Assembly: GCF_023272795.1 (NCBI RefSeq) | Contig: NZ_CP096829.1 | Coordinates: 1,302,001 to 1,366,000, forward strand | DNA: 64,000 nt | Reading direction: 5' to 3' | From: Flavobacterium humidisoli | GTDB lineage: Bacteria; Bacteroidota; Bacteroidia; Flavobacteriales; Flavobacteriaceae | In this document: positions 17,259 through 26,117 of the stretch, piece after piece | How positions within the stretch are numbered: position 1 is the first letter of the stretch | How the letters are laid out: each line of letters starts with the position of its first letter | The notes under the pieces: generated by a model | Seen by the model: the letters and a program-made list of their open reading frames with translations, nothing else | What the model was told of the DNA's origin: nothing | Database searches by the model: none | Made by a program: the position numbers and the translations under genes

Positions 17259-18302
17259 ATGCAAAAAATAAAAACAGCACTTTTATCATACGGAATGTCG
17301 GGAAAAGTTTTCCATGCTCCATTTTTAGATATTCACGAGGGATTCGAACTTTTAGGTTCTTGGGAAAGAAGTAAAAAGCTGATTCAGGAAGATTATCCAT
17401 ACGTAAAAAGTTACGCATCGCTTGACGAACTTTTAGCCGACGATGTAGATTTGGTAATTGTAAACACGCCAGTTGGAACGCATTACGAATATGCTAAAAA
17501 AGTGCTTTTGGCAGGAATACATGCAGTTGTAGAAAAAGCGTTCACCACAACTGCGGCAGAAGCAAAAGAATTGGCAAAAATTGCAAAAGAAAAAGGATTG
17601 AAATTGGCTGTTTTTCAGAACAGAAGATGGGATAGCGATTTCAAAACCGTTAAAAAAGTAATTGACGACGGCCTTTTAGGAGATTTGGTCGAAGCTGAAT
17701 TTCATTTTGACCGATATAATCCGTTGTTGAGTCCGAAAGCGCATAAAGAAACAGCCAACGATGGAGCTGGAGTTTTAAAAGATTTGGGACCACACATAAT
17801 AGATCAGGCGGTAAGTTTGTTTGGCTGCCCAAAGGCTGTTTTCGGAGACATTCGTGTAACGAGAGAAAACTCTGTAGTAGACGACTGGATTGATTTGACT
17901 TTGTTTTATTCTAATTTCAGAGTCCGTTTAAAAGCAGGATTTTTTGTGAGAGAAGCCAATCCGGCATATACCCTTCACGGAAAAAAAGGTTCTTTCTTAA
18001 AACCTCGAGGAGATGTTCAGGAAGATGATTTGAAAGTGGGCAAAAAACCAAACCTAGATTCTTGGGGAACAGAAGCTGAAAGTCTTCAAGGACTTTTACA
18101 TACCGAAATTAATGGTAAAATTGTGAGAGAAAAAATCCCAACGCTTCAAGGCAATTATTTCAGTTTCTTTGATGGCGTTTACGATTCGATTGCAAACAAC
18201 AAAACAGAACCTGTTACAGCAGATGAAGGTGTAAAAGTAATGCAGGTTATAGAAGCCGCAATTGCAAGTAATGCCCAACAAAAGGTAATAGGCATATCAT
18301 AA
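17259..18302 (+). CDS. Gfo/Idh/MocA-family NAD(P)-dependent oxidoreductase
   Basis: 347 residues. The N-terminal Rossmann fold is shown by KTALLSYGMSGKVFHAPFL, then VDLVIVNTPVGTHYEYAKK and the family motif VVEKAFTTTAAEAKEL (the EKP-type motif, here EKA). The C-terminal substrate domain has GVLKDLGPHIIDQAVSLFG with the conserved GxHxxD-like pattern. It resembles the YdgJ/YvaA-type cytoplasmic oxidoreductases acting on sugar-like polyols; the substrate is unknown. The Ala in place of Pro in the EKP motif is noted. Followed by a terminator. Confidence 0.9.
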   Translation: MQKIKTALLSYGMSGKVFHAPFLDIHEGFELLGSWERSKKLIQEDYPYVKSYASLDELLADDVDLVIVNTPVGTHYEYAKKVLLAGIHAVVEKAFTTTAAEAKELAKIAKEKGLKLAVFQNRRWDSDFKTVKKVIDDGLLGDLVEAEFHFDRYNPLLSPKAHKETANDGAGVLKDLGPHIIDQAVSLFGCPKAVFGDIRVTRENSVVDDWIDLTLFYSNFRVRLKAGFFVREANPAYTLHGKKGSFLKPRGDVQEDDLKVGKKPNLDSWGTEAESLQGLLHTEINGKIVREKIPTLQGNYFSFFDGVYDSIANNKTEPVTADEGVKVMQVIEAAIASNAQQKVIGIS

Positions 18303-18335
18303 TACATTCCGTAGCAACAAAGAAACAGAATGTTT

Positions 18336-18378
18336 AAAAAAAGGAGCTGTCTCAAAAATGGAGAATGCTCCTTTTTTT
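18336..18378 (+). terminator. Rho-independent terminator after the Gfo/Idh/MocA gene
   Basis: The stem AAAAAAAGGAGC / GCTCCTTTTTTT with a 19-nt loop; A-run and T-run make it potentially bidirectional. Confidence 0.7.
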
Positions 18379-18492
18379 GCTTCAATAAAAAAACAAACAA
18401 ATTATAATTCTACTAAAGCCTAAAAATTGTAATTTTAGTAATAAGAATTCAACTGAAAACCTTTGAATTTATAAACAATAACGTTGTATATT

Positions 18493-18517
18493 GTGCATAA
18501 CCTTAGACTTTATGCAC
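18493..18517. promoter_or_regulatory. Operator-like palindrome upstream of the MFS transporter
   Basis: GTGCATAA - 9 nt - TTATGCAC, a perfect 8-bp dyad ending 18 nt before a -7 element (TATTTTTG at 18536-18543), so it covers the -33 zone. The spacing and symmetry suit a dimeric regulator. Confidence 0.4.
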
Positions 18518-18535
18518 TTTAACGAGCGTTTTTAG

Positions 18536-18543
18536 TATTTTTG
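18536..18543 (+). promoter_or_regulatory. -7 element (TATTTTTG) of the MFS transporter gene
   Basis: Exact TAnnTTTG match 23 nt before the ATG, immediately downstream of the dyad at 18493-18517. Confidence 0.45.
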
Positions 18544-18566
18544 ACAACATTCCAATAAAATTCAAT

Positions 18567-19787
18567 ATGCTGTTAAACATTAATCCATTATCGCTTTTTC
18601 AGACCAAAGCCAAAATCAAGAAAGTATTTAGAGAGGCTAAAGCTTCCTATTTAAATCGGATTCGTTTTGCTGTTGGAATGTTTTATTTCGGAATGGGTTT
18701 GAGTTTTGCCACATGGGCGAGCAGAATTCCAGATATCAAAACAGCTTTACATTTAACAGAAGGCGATTTAGGTTCTATTCTTTTTGCACTTCCGGTTGGA
18801 CAGCTAATTGTTATGCCTTTTTCAGGAAAAATGGTAACCAAATTCGGTAGCCACCGTATTCTAATTTTCTCTTTAATAATGTATGTTTTGTGCTTAATCA
18901 ATTTAGGTTTGGCGACAACATCGTTACAATTATCATTAGGATTATTTTTGTTTGGTGTATTCGGAAATCTTGCCAATATCGCCGTAAACACACAAGGGGT
19001 TTATACTGAAGTTTTGTTCAAAAAAACAATCATGTCCTCTTTTCACGGAATGTGGAGTTTTGCTGGATTTACAGGCGCACTTGTAGGTTTGGGAATGTTG
19101 GCTTTAAAATTAAGTCCGCTGCATCATTTTATAATTGTAGCCGGAATTGTTTTATTGATGGTGGCCTTTAACTTTAAATTTTTGGTTAGAGCCAAAGAAA
19201 AAAAGAAACCAAAAGAAGAAGGCAAAAAGCTATTTGTAAAACCAGATACCGCTTTACTTTGGTTAGGTGTTATCGGATTCTGCAGTATGGCCAGCGAAGG
19301 CGTAATGTTCGACTGGAGCGGTGTTTACTTTAAAGATATTGTAAAAGCACCTGGACCATTGGTAGTTTTAGGCTATACTTCTTTTATGATTATGATGGCC
19401 AGCGGAAGATTTTTAGGCGACGGATTAATCAATAAATTTGGACGCGAACGCGTTATGCAGATTAGTGGCGTAATGATTTCGGCAGGACTTTTTACAGCTG
19501 TTTTTCTTCCTTATATTATTCCGTGTACAATCGCCTTTATGTTTGTAGGTTTGGGTGTTGCCACAATTGTCCCAACAGTTTACAGTATTGCAGGTAAAAA
19601 CCCGACAGTTCCTGCGGGCGAGGCTTTAACTATTGTTTCAAGTGTAAGTTTCTTAGGGTTTTTGATGGGACCTCCTGTAATTGGACATATTGCGCAAAGT
19701 TTCGGACTGCAGTTTTCTTTTGCCTTTATCGGAATTTTTGGTGTTCTGATTGCTTTTATGGTTTCTAAAATTAGAACAGAAGCGTAA
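18567..19787 (+). CDS. MFS transporter, YbjJ/MosC-like
   Basis: 406 residues with 12 predicted membrane segments in two halves joined by a charged loop (KEKKKPKEEGKK, near residues 210-222). Segment 1 (FAVGMFYFGMGLSFATWASRIPDIK) and the loop 2-3 motif GKMVTKFGSHRIL (A-motif-like) match the YbjJ/MosC branch of the major facilitator superfamily. The transported compound cannot be told from sequence. The gene is monocistronic with its own -7 element and a dyad upstream that could bind a specific repressor. Confidence 0.88.
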   Translation: MLLNINPLSLFQTKAKIKKVFREAKASYLNRIRFAVGMFYFGMGLSFATWASRIPDIKTALHLTEGDLGSILFALPVGQLIVMPFSGKMVTKFGSHRILIFSLIMYVLCLINLGLATTSLQLSLGLFLFGVFGNLANIAVNTQGVYTEVLFKKTIMSSFHGMWSFAGFTGALVGLGMLALKLSPLHHFIIVAGIVLLMVAFNFKFLVRAKEKKKPKEEGKKLFVKPDTALLWLGVIGFCSMASEGVMFDWSGVYFKDIVKAPGPLVVLGYTSFMIMMASGRFLGDGLINKFGRERVMQISGVMISAGLFTAVFLPYIIPCTIAFMFVGLGVATIVPTVYSIAGKNPTVPAGEALTIVSSVSFLGFLMGPPVIGHIAQSFGLQFSFAFIGIFGVLIAFMVSKIRTEA

Positions 19788-19880
19788 TAGTTTGCCTTTT
19801 TAAAATTGTCTTTTATTAACTATTCTTTCATTACATTAAAATAAATTTAAAAGAATTTACTTATAATTAAATATTTTGTT

Positions 19881-19888
19881 TATTTTTG
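19881..19888 (+). promoter_or_regulatory. -7 element (TATTTTTG) upstream of the TonB-dependent receptor
   Basis: Exact TAnnTTTG match in the 217-bp gap, 116 nt before the receptor start. No TTG at standard spacing; weak support. Confidence 0.3.
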
Positions 19889-20004
19889 AATTTCCAACTT
19901 CATTACTTGAAGTTTAATATTCTCTTTTTTCCAAAAACCAATTTTATCTTTTGAATTAAGGATGGCAATCCTAGACTATTTTCAAAATTAATAAATAGGT
20001 TTTA

Positions 20005-22824
20005 ATGGTAAAAAATTACGCATTCTTCTTTATTTTTTGGTTCTTTAATTTTGCTTTTTCGCAGAAAGAAATTACGGTAACAGGAATTGTTATTGATGCC
20101 CGAACACAGAATCCATTGGAAAGTGTAGTGGTAACAATACAGAACACAGCCGTGATGCAGCTTACATCAAAAACAGGGAAATTTGAACTTCATATATTTC
20201 CCAAAAAAGAGCAGCTGCTTTTACTCAGAAGTCAGGGATACAAAGATTTTCTTTTAAAAGTAAGGTCTAATTCTGGACAGGATATTAATCTCGGTATTTT
20301 ACAATTAGAAGATACTTATTCAGACGAAGTTCCGGGTGCATTGATTACGCTCTCAGAGAATGATTTTTCAGATGATAATAGTTCATCTGAAATGACATCC
20401 GGACTTTTACAATCTTCAAGAGATGCTTTTATGCAGGCGTCGGCATTCAATTGGGGACAGGCTAGATTTCGTATTCGTGGTTTAGATAGCGAAAATGCAA
20501 TCACGATGCTTAACGGAATACCAATGAATAAAATATATGATGGAAGACCGCAATGGAGCAATTGGGGCGGTTTAAACAATGTGCTTCGCAATCAGGAATT
20601 CTCAGTAGGAACAGCAGCTTCCAATTATACTTTTGGGGGCGTTTTAGGAACACAACAGATTTTTACTCGTGCTTCTTTGTATAGAAAAGGAACATCATTA
20701 ACTTTTTCGGGAAGCAATACCACTTATTTATGGCGGGCAATTGGAACCTATGCTTCGGGAATGAATGCTTCTGGCTGGGCTTTTGTAGTTTCGGCTGGAA
20801 AACGGTGGGCAGATGAAGGGTATTTTGAAGGTACAAATTTCGATGCCAATTCTTTTTTTCTTAGTGTCGAAAAGAAATTAAACAAAAGAAATTCAATCAA
20901 TTTTACTGGGTTTTATACGCCAAATTCCCGCGGGAAGAACTCTGCTAATACTGCTGAGGTTACCAATTTAATGGGCGAAAAATACAACTCGTACTGGGGA
21001 TTTCAGAACGGAGAAAAGCGAAATGCAAGAATAAAAAATGTAGAAGAACCTTTGTTTATGGTGAACCACTATTTTAAAATGGATGATAAAACCAATTTGA
21101 ATTCTGCGATTATGTATCAATTTGGGAAAGTTGGAAACAGCAATATTGATTACCAAAATGCAGATAGTCCCGATCCAGTTTATTATAAAAAAATGCCAAG
21201 TTATTTTAGTTCACTGTATGCTAAAGACCAAGGAGAGTTTTCGGGGGAGTTTACTCCAGATTATGAAAATGCAGAAAAAAACAAGACAGCTTTTTTAGCA
21301 AATCCCCAGATAAATTGGGACGAAATGTATTTCGCCAATCAAAAGATTGGACAAAATGGTTATGTGCCGGCGCAAAGCCATTATGTGCTTTACGAGGACA
21401 GAACAGATGATCGTACCTTGGCAGTAAATTCAAATCTTAATACACAGATAACGCCTAATATCTCTTTTGATGGCGGATTAACTTTTAAGAAATTAAAATC
21501 GCATAATTTTCAATATTTACTGGATCTTCTTGGCGGAGCATATTTCGAAGATATTGATCCGTTTTACAAAGGAAATCTTTCTCAATCCGATTTGCTGCAT
21601 CCCAATCGTCAAGTAGGTAAAGGAGATGTTTACGGATACAATTACAATTTACGGGCTAGTACTTTAGATGTTTTTGCGCAGTTTAAATTTAATTACAACA
21701 AAACAGAATTCTTTTTAGCGCAATCTTATTCAGTATCAGATTACCAAAGAGAGGGATTGTATCAAAATGGATTGTATCCGACAACTTCTTTAGGAAAGAG
21801 TGCAAAGGTAAATTTTGAAAATTTCGGATTCAAAGGCGGATTTACGTATAAAATTTCGGGAAAACAGTTATTGTTTTTTAATGCTGCACATTTTACCAGA
21901 GCGCCTTCTCTTCGAAATGTTTTTTCAAATTCACGATTAAATAATACGATTGTTGACGGAATTGAAAGTGAAAATATTAGTAGTGCTGAGGCCAATTATG
22001 TATACCATTTTGCAAAACTCAAATTACGTTTAACGGTTTACTATTCCTTGATTAAAAACACGTCGAAAACCTCTTATTTTTATGCGGAAGGAATTTTTGA
22101 TAACGGGTCGGGTTATGATTCAGCAAATGCATTTGTCAGCCAGACTTTGACAAATTTGGATAAGAAAAATACGGGAGCAGAATTAAGTTTTGAATATCAA
22201 ATTTGGCCGACATTAAAAACAACATTATCTGCAGCATTTGGAAATTACGTATATAACAGCAATCCGAATGTAATCATTACAAACGATGCCAATAAAGCAA
22301 AAGATGGAGCACAAAGCGTTTTTGATTTTGGTTCGGCTTATTTGAAGAACTACAAACAGCCAGGAACTCCACAGCAAGCCTATTCGTTTGGACTGGAATA
22401 TCGCGATCCAAAATTTTGGTGGCTGGCTGCTAATATTAATTATTTGGCGGAAAGTTATATCGATGTTTCACCAATCTCTCGAACATCTCAATTTTACATC
22501 AATCCAGCCAATAGCTTTCCTTTCCCTGAGGCAACTCCTGAAAGGGGAAATGAATTATTAAGACAAGAAAAGTTTGATCCTGTATCATTATTAAATATTA
22601 GTGGTGGAAAGTCGTGGCGAATTCGTAAAAAATATATTGGACTTTTTGCCAGCGTCAATAATGTTTTCAATTCAATATATAAAACTGGAGGTTTTGAACA
22701 GGCTCGTAATGCAAATTTCAGAGCTCTAAATCAAGATATTTCCAGCGGGTCTCCATCGTTTGGTCCTAAATATTACTACGGTTACGGAAGAACTTATTTT
22801 TTAAATCTCACCATTGGTTTGTAA
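20005..22824 (+). CDS. TonB-dependent outer-membrane receptor with carboxypeptidase-like domain
   Basis: 939 residues. Signal peptide of about 19 residues (FNFAFSQ), a carboxypeptidase-regulatory-like beta-sandwich (EITVTGIVIDARTQNPLESV), then a plug domain (AFNWGQARFRIRGLDSENAITMLNGIPM) and a 22-strand barrel ending with an aromatic-rich strand (YYGYGRTYFLNLTIGL). The length and architecture are those of Bacteroidota TonB receptors of the non-SusC type. It imports an unknown ligand. The DUF5689 lipoprotein gene begins 11 nt after its stop, so both are surely one operon and the lipoprotein probably cooperates in substrate capture. Confidence 0.93.
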   Translation: MVKNYAFFFIFWFFNFAFSQKEITVTGIVIDARTQNPLESVVVTIQNTAVMQLTSKTGKFELHIFPKKEQLLLLRSQGYKDFLLKVRSNSGQDINLGILQLEDTYSDEVPGALITLSENDFSDDNSSSEMTSGLLQSSRDAFMQASAFNWGQARFRIRGLDSENAITMLNGIPMNKIYDGRPQWSNWGGLNNVLRNQEFSVGTAASNYTFGGVLGTQQIFTRASLYRKGTSLTFSGSNTTYLWRAIGTYASGMNASGWAFVVSAGKRWADEGYFEGTNFDANSFFLSVEKKLNKRNSINFTGFYTPNSRGKNSANTAEVTNLMGEKYNSYWGFQNGEKRNARIKNVEEPLFMVNHYFKMDDKTNLNSAIMYQFGKVGNSNIDYQNADSPDPVYYKKMPSYFSSLYAKDQGEFSGEFTPDYENAEKNKTAFLANPQINWDEMYFANQKIGQNGYVPAQSHYVLYEDRTDDRTLAVNSNLNTQITPNISFDGGLTFKKLKSHNFQYLLDLLGGAYFEDIDPFYKGNLSQSDLLHPNRQVGKGDVYGYNYNLRASTLDVFAQFKFNYNKTEFFLAQSYSVSDYQREGLYQNGLYPTTSLGKSAKVNFENFGFKGGFTYKISGKQLLFFNAAHFTRAPSLRNVFSNSRLNNTIVDGIESENISSAEANYVYHFAKLKLRLTVYYSLIKNTSKTSYFYAEGIFDNGSGYDSANAFVSQTLTNLDKKNTGAELSFEYQIWPTLKTTLSAAFGNYVYNSNPNVIITNDANKAKDGAQSVFDFGSAYLKNYKQPGTPQQAYSFGLEYRDPKFWWLAANINYLAESYIDVSPISRTSQFYINPANSFPFPEATPERGNELLRQEKFDPVSLLNISGGKSWRIRKKYIGLFASVNNVFNSIYKTGGFEQARNANFRALNQDISSGSPSFGPKYYYGYGRTYFLNLTIGL

Positions 22825-22835
22825 ATCAAAATCTC

Positions 22836-24185
22836 ATGAAAAATCTATTTTTAAATTCATTTTTTGGACTATCATTATTTATCATCACGAGTTGTAGCAA
22901 CGAAGTCGAAACGCCGAAATTGATGTGTACACAGCCAGATTTCACAGTAAATAAGGCTGTAGAAAAAGTATATGAACTTTCAAATAATACAGCCAAACAA
23001 TATTTATACGATGATATAATCGAAGCGTATGTAGTTTCTAGTGACGAAGGCGGCAATTTTTTTAAAACAATTTCATTGCAGACATTGGCAACCGCTACCG
23101 CTCCCTCGATTGGTTTTAGTGTTCCAATAGATGCCTCAAATACGTATATTGATTACCGAGTTGGAAATAAAGTATATGTAAAACTTAAAAATCAATTTAC
23201 AGATTTATACTATGGCGGATTAAGAATTGGGAGTTTATATGTAAGCAATGCCGGTGATCCGACAATCGGCAGGATTTCTCAAAATGAGTATAAAAATGTA
23301 CTGAACGCTTCCTGTGCAATAATTGATGAAAAACTTTTGGTTGAATCGCTAACCATAGAAAAAGCACTCAATGATAGTAAGTTAAACACATTAATAGATT
23401 TAAATGATGTGGAATTTACAGAAGCTGCACTGGGACGCCATTATTATGAAGAATCAAATAATGTGGGTGGATCTACAAATTGGAATCTGCGAGATAAAAC
23501 AGGAAACCAGATTATTTTTAGAACAAGCGCCTATGCAAAATTTGCAGATCATTTTGTGCCAGAAGGAAGCGGAAAAGTAAGAGGTATTCTAACAAAATTT
23601 GGAACTGATTATCAATTTATGGTTCGATATGAAACTGATATTGTAATGACTGGAAAAAGAAATACTCCATTTTTTGCAGAAGATTTTCAGTCGGTTAAAA
23701 ACAATGTCAATTTTGCGCTTCCGGGTTGGAGCAATATTGTAGAGAAAGCCACAAAATTGTGGAAAAGCATGGTTTATGCCGGAAATGGATATGCCGAATT
23801 TAATACTACAAGTACAACCGCTGCTGAAAATATAGCTTGGCTGGTTTCTCCTAAAATTAACTTGAACGGTTATAAAAATTCGATACTATCATTTAGAAGC
23901 GCACAGCATGATTTAAAAGTAGATTCGCCTTTAAATACTTTAGAAGTGTATGTTTCAACCAATTTTGACGGTGCCAGTGTGACCAAAGCAAAATGGACAA
24001 AATTAGAAGCAAAAGTGCCAACGCTTTCAACGCCTTCTCGAGAATTTATAAGTTCTGGGGGAATCGATCTTTCTGCTTATTCTGGAAACATACATATTGC
24101 ATTTAAATATATTGGTTCGGGAAAAGACAAAACATTAAATGGCGCTTTTATGGTAGATGATGTAAAGATATTTGGAGAGAAGTAA
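22836..24185 (+). CDS. DUF5689 lipoprotein with choice-of-anchor-J-like C-terminal domain
   Basis: 449 residues. Lipoprotein signal with lipobox ITSC (Cys20). The DUF5689 beta domain occupies about residues 45-270 (IIEAYVVSSDEGGNFFKTISLQ, then DYRVGNKVYVKLKNQ), followed by a jelly-roll 'choice-of-anchor J' type region (FFAEDFQSVKNNVNFALPGWSN to the end, ending GAFMVDDVKIFGEK). It is the partner of the upstream TonB receptor and likely surface exposed. Its last 89 bp (24097-24185) are repeated exactly at 29980-30068, on the far side of a 5.8-kb cassette, so the gene's 3' end served as the insertion site. Confidence 0.88.
   Translation: MKNLFLNSFFGLSLFIITSCSNEVETPKLMCTQPDFTVNKAVEKVYELSNNTAKQYLYDDIIEAYVVSSDEGGNFFKTISLQTLATATAPSIGFSVPIDASNTYIDYRVGNKVYVKLKNQFTDLYYGGLRIGSLYVSNAGDPTIGRISQNEYKNVLNASCAIIDEKLLVESLTIEKALNDSKLNTLIDLNDVEFTEAALGRHYYEESNNVGGSTNWNLRDKTGNQIIFRTSAYAKFADHFVPEGSGKVRGILTKFGTDYQFMVRYETDIVMTGKRNTPFFAEDFQSVKNNVNFALPGWSNIVEKATKLWKSMVYAGNGYAEFNTTSTTAAENIAWLVSPKINLNGYKNSILSFRSAQHDLKVDSPLNTLEVYVSTNFDGASVTKAKWTKLEAKVPTLSTPSREFISSGGIDLSAYSGNIHIAFKYIGSGKDKTLNGAFMVDDVKIFGEK
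24097..24185 (+). repeat. 89-bp direct repeat, left copy (3' end of the DUF5689 gene)
   Basis: Identical over 89 bp to 29980-30068. It codes for the last 29 residues and stop codon of the DUF5689 protein and marks the left boundary of the inserted cassette. Confidence 0.95.
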
Positions 24186-24353
24186 TATGTATTTAAAGAA
24201 AAGTAAATGAACATTCATAATTAGCTATGTAAGAGGTTTATCGTCTAAATGCAAACATTCTTAAAATTCATTAAAATTTGTAATTATCACAATAAGATAT
24301 TCTTGATAATTGCAATATTTGTATTATTTTTCTTTCTTATTTGGTTAAATCCT

Positions 24354-24361
24354 TATATTTG
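24354..24361 (+). promoter_or_regulatory. -7 element (TATATTTG) of the cassette operon
   Basis: Exact TAnnTTTG match 19 nt before the ATG of the first cassette gene. No clear -33 TTG. Confidence 0.45.
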
Positions 24362-24380
24362 ACCTTCTTAAATATAAGAT

Positions 24381-25631
24381 ATGTCTTACATGAAACCTTT
24401 TTCTTATGATGATTTTTTAACATATAAAATCCAAGAGGGAGATACGCCAGAAAGTGTAGCCGAAAAGCTAGACATTGATTTGTATGCCTTAAGAAGTTAT
24501 CATAATCGTTACTGTGAATCCGTTGAAGATTGTATTGGACCGACTTTTCCAAGACATCTGAAATTTCTTATTATTCAATCACAAGAAGAAAAGGAGAAAA
24601 TAGAAGCACATCGTGAACCTATCCATTTTTCTACTCAGAATTTCAAACTACCTTTCCTTCCATCGCACTTAAATAAAAGATATTTGGCGATGTATGATAT
24701 TGAAAAAGGCTCCGAAAAAAATTCAATAAAGGAAGAAATTGATGTAAAGTGGCTAGCTACAGATAAAAATGGCTATTCACTTATAGAGATTGATAGAAAA
24801 GCCTTGTTTGTAAATGAAAATTACGAAAAATCGATGGCTGACGAGCTGGCTGAAAAAACTGCAAAAGTATTTTATCCCATTGATGTTATCGTTGATTCAA
24901 ATGGAAAATGTATTGATATAAACAATTTTGATGAGATTCGAGAACGTTGGAATGATGTTAAAAAAGAAGTTCTGAAAGAATTTGAAGGTGAAATAGTCGA
25001 AGAGCGTTTGAAAGCATTCGAATTAAAATTAGACGATAATGATATTATAAGAGAATCATTTCTAAATGATTGGTTTTTAAGAGCTTTTTTTAATGGTTTA
25101 AATGTTGAATACAAAGAAAGTTTAACAATAAAGAATGTTATTGGATTTCCTATTTCTAAGAAAATTGGAGAAGTGAAATTTGAAGTTGAACAAACTATTA
25201 TGCCAAAAGTAGATCAATACAATTTGGTTAATATTACTCAAAAAGGAGTTCTTGTTGATGAGAGAAGCAAAAATGATTTTGAAAATAATTTACTTTTTCC
25301 ATATGATAGTTTAGAAGAAAATAAATCTGAACAATTGGAAGCAATTTATGAAGCTTACTATTTTTTAAATCCTAATACGAATACTGTTGAAAGCCTCTTT
25401 CTAGAGTGTGAAATAAAGCTTGACATACCACAAAAAATTGCAATTACAATTTCTGGTTTGGAAGAAACAGGAAAGTTAATCCTTGATGGTAAAATTAAGC
25501 TGCATGTACCTATGCAAAAAAAAGAACCCAGCTTATTTCGAGAATTTTTTTGGATCATAGTTCTTATCGTAACCTTGCTGTCAGTTCTAATTTGGATATT
25601 TCTAAAACTTCAAAAACATAACTATGAGTGA
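24381..25631 (+). CDS. LysM-like domain protein with C-terminal membrane anchor
   Basis: 416 residues. Residues about 12-62 look like a LysM unit (YKIQEGDTPESVAEKLDIDLYALRSYHN). The long middle is mixed alpha/beta with no motif I recognise. A single hydrophobic helix (WIIVLIVTLLSVLIWIFL, about residues 391-409) followed by KLQKHNYE anchors the C-terminus. There is no signal peptide, so the bulk is probably cytoplasmic or exported by another route. It overlaps the DUF4280 gene by 8 nt. LysM/DUF4280/OmpA gene groups are seen with contractile-injection-type effector loci in Bacteroidota; the exact role here is inference. Confidence 0.75.
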   Translation: MSYMKPFSYDDFLTYKIQEGDTPESVAEKLDIDLYALRSYHNRYCESVEDCIGPTFPRHLKFLIIQSQEEKEKIEAHREPIHFSTQNFKLPFLPSHLNKRYLAMYDIEKGSEKNSIKEEIDVKWLATDKNGYSLIEIDRKALFVNENYEKSMADELAEKTAKVFYPIDVIVDSNGKCIDINNFDEIRERWNDVKKEVLKEFEGEIVEERLKAFELKLDDNDIIRESFLNDWFLRAFFNGLNVEYKESLTIKNVIGFPISKKIGEVKFEVEQTIMPKVDQYNLVNITQKGVLVDERSKNDFENNLLFPYDSLEENKSEQLEAIYEAYYFLNPNTNTVESLFLECEIKLDIPQKIAITISGLEETGKLILDGKIKLHVPMQKKEPSLFREFFWIIVLIVTLLSVLIWIFLKLQKHNYE

Positions 25632-26115
25632 TAAACATATGGTAGTTCAAGGTGCTATTTGTAAGTGTACATTGAGTGTTGAGCCGAAAACAGACATTTT
25701 GAAAGTAAAAACACAATCAAAGCATTATGCCAATGATAAAGACTGTGAGAAACTGCTTGCCACAACAAAAGATATTGGCAAAACATTCGAGAAAAATACA
25801 TTTGGTAAATGCAAAAAGCAGCCTTCAGGTAGTGATTATTTACCCTGTCAAGTTCAAATAACAGAATGGAGAAAATTCTATGAAAAAGTTACATTAAGTA
25901 ATGAAGGAAAAATATTGCTTGAAGATAGCAGGGCAACTTGTGCAATGGGATTACCTGACTGTATAGAAATAATTAATCATGGACAAATTGCAGAACCATC
26001 AAAACAAAACTTTGTAAAAGCCAATCCTGATGTGCAGAATAAAATTAATCCATTGCTGGATTTAAATGCGGTTGATAAACCAAAGTACGATTTTATAGGA
26101 ATAGAACAAAAATAA
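25624..26115 (+). CDS. PAAR-like DUF4280 domain protein
   Basis: 163 residues. The N-terminal MVVQGAICKCTLSV and the later LEDSRATCAMGLPDCIEIINHGQ, with paired Cys residues, match DUF4280, a PAAR-like family whose members cap the spikes of contractile injection systems and are often attached to or encoded beside toxins. Overlaps the LysM-like gene by 8 nt and is followed after 2 nt by the OmpA-domain frame, so the three are translationally coupled. No sheath, tube or baseplate genes occur in this window, so it would depend on an apparatus encoded elsewhere. Confidence 0.85.
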   Translation: MSDKHMVVQGAICKCTLSVEPKTDILKVKTQSKHYANDKDCEKLLATTKDIGKTFEKNTFGKCKKQPSGSDYLPCQVQITEWRKFYEKVTLSNEGKILLEDSRATCAMGLPDCIEIINHGQIAEPSKQNFVKANPDVQNKINPLLDLNAVDKPKYDFIGIEQK

Positions 26116-26117
26116 GT

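Noticed and set aside
24097..24185. Transposon target-site duplication
   Set aside because: 89 bp is far longer than any usual target-site duplication and no transposase or terminal inverted repeats are present; an exchange or site-specific event is more likely.
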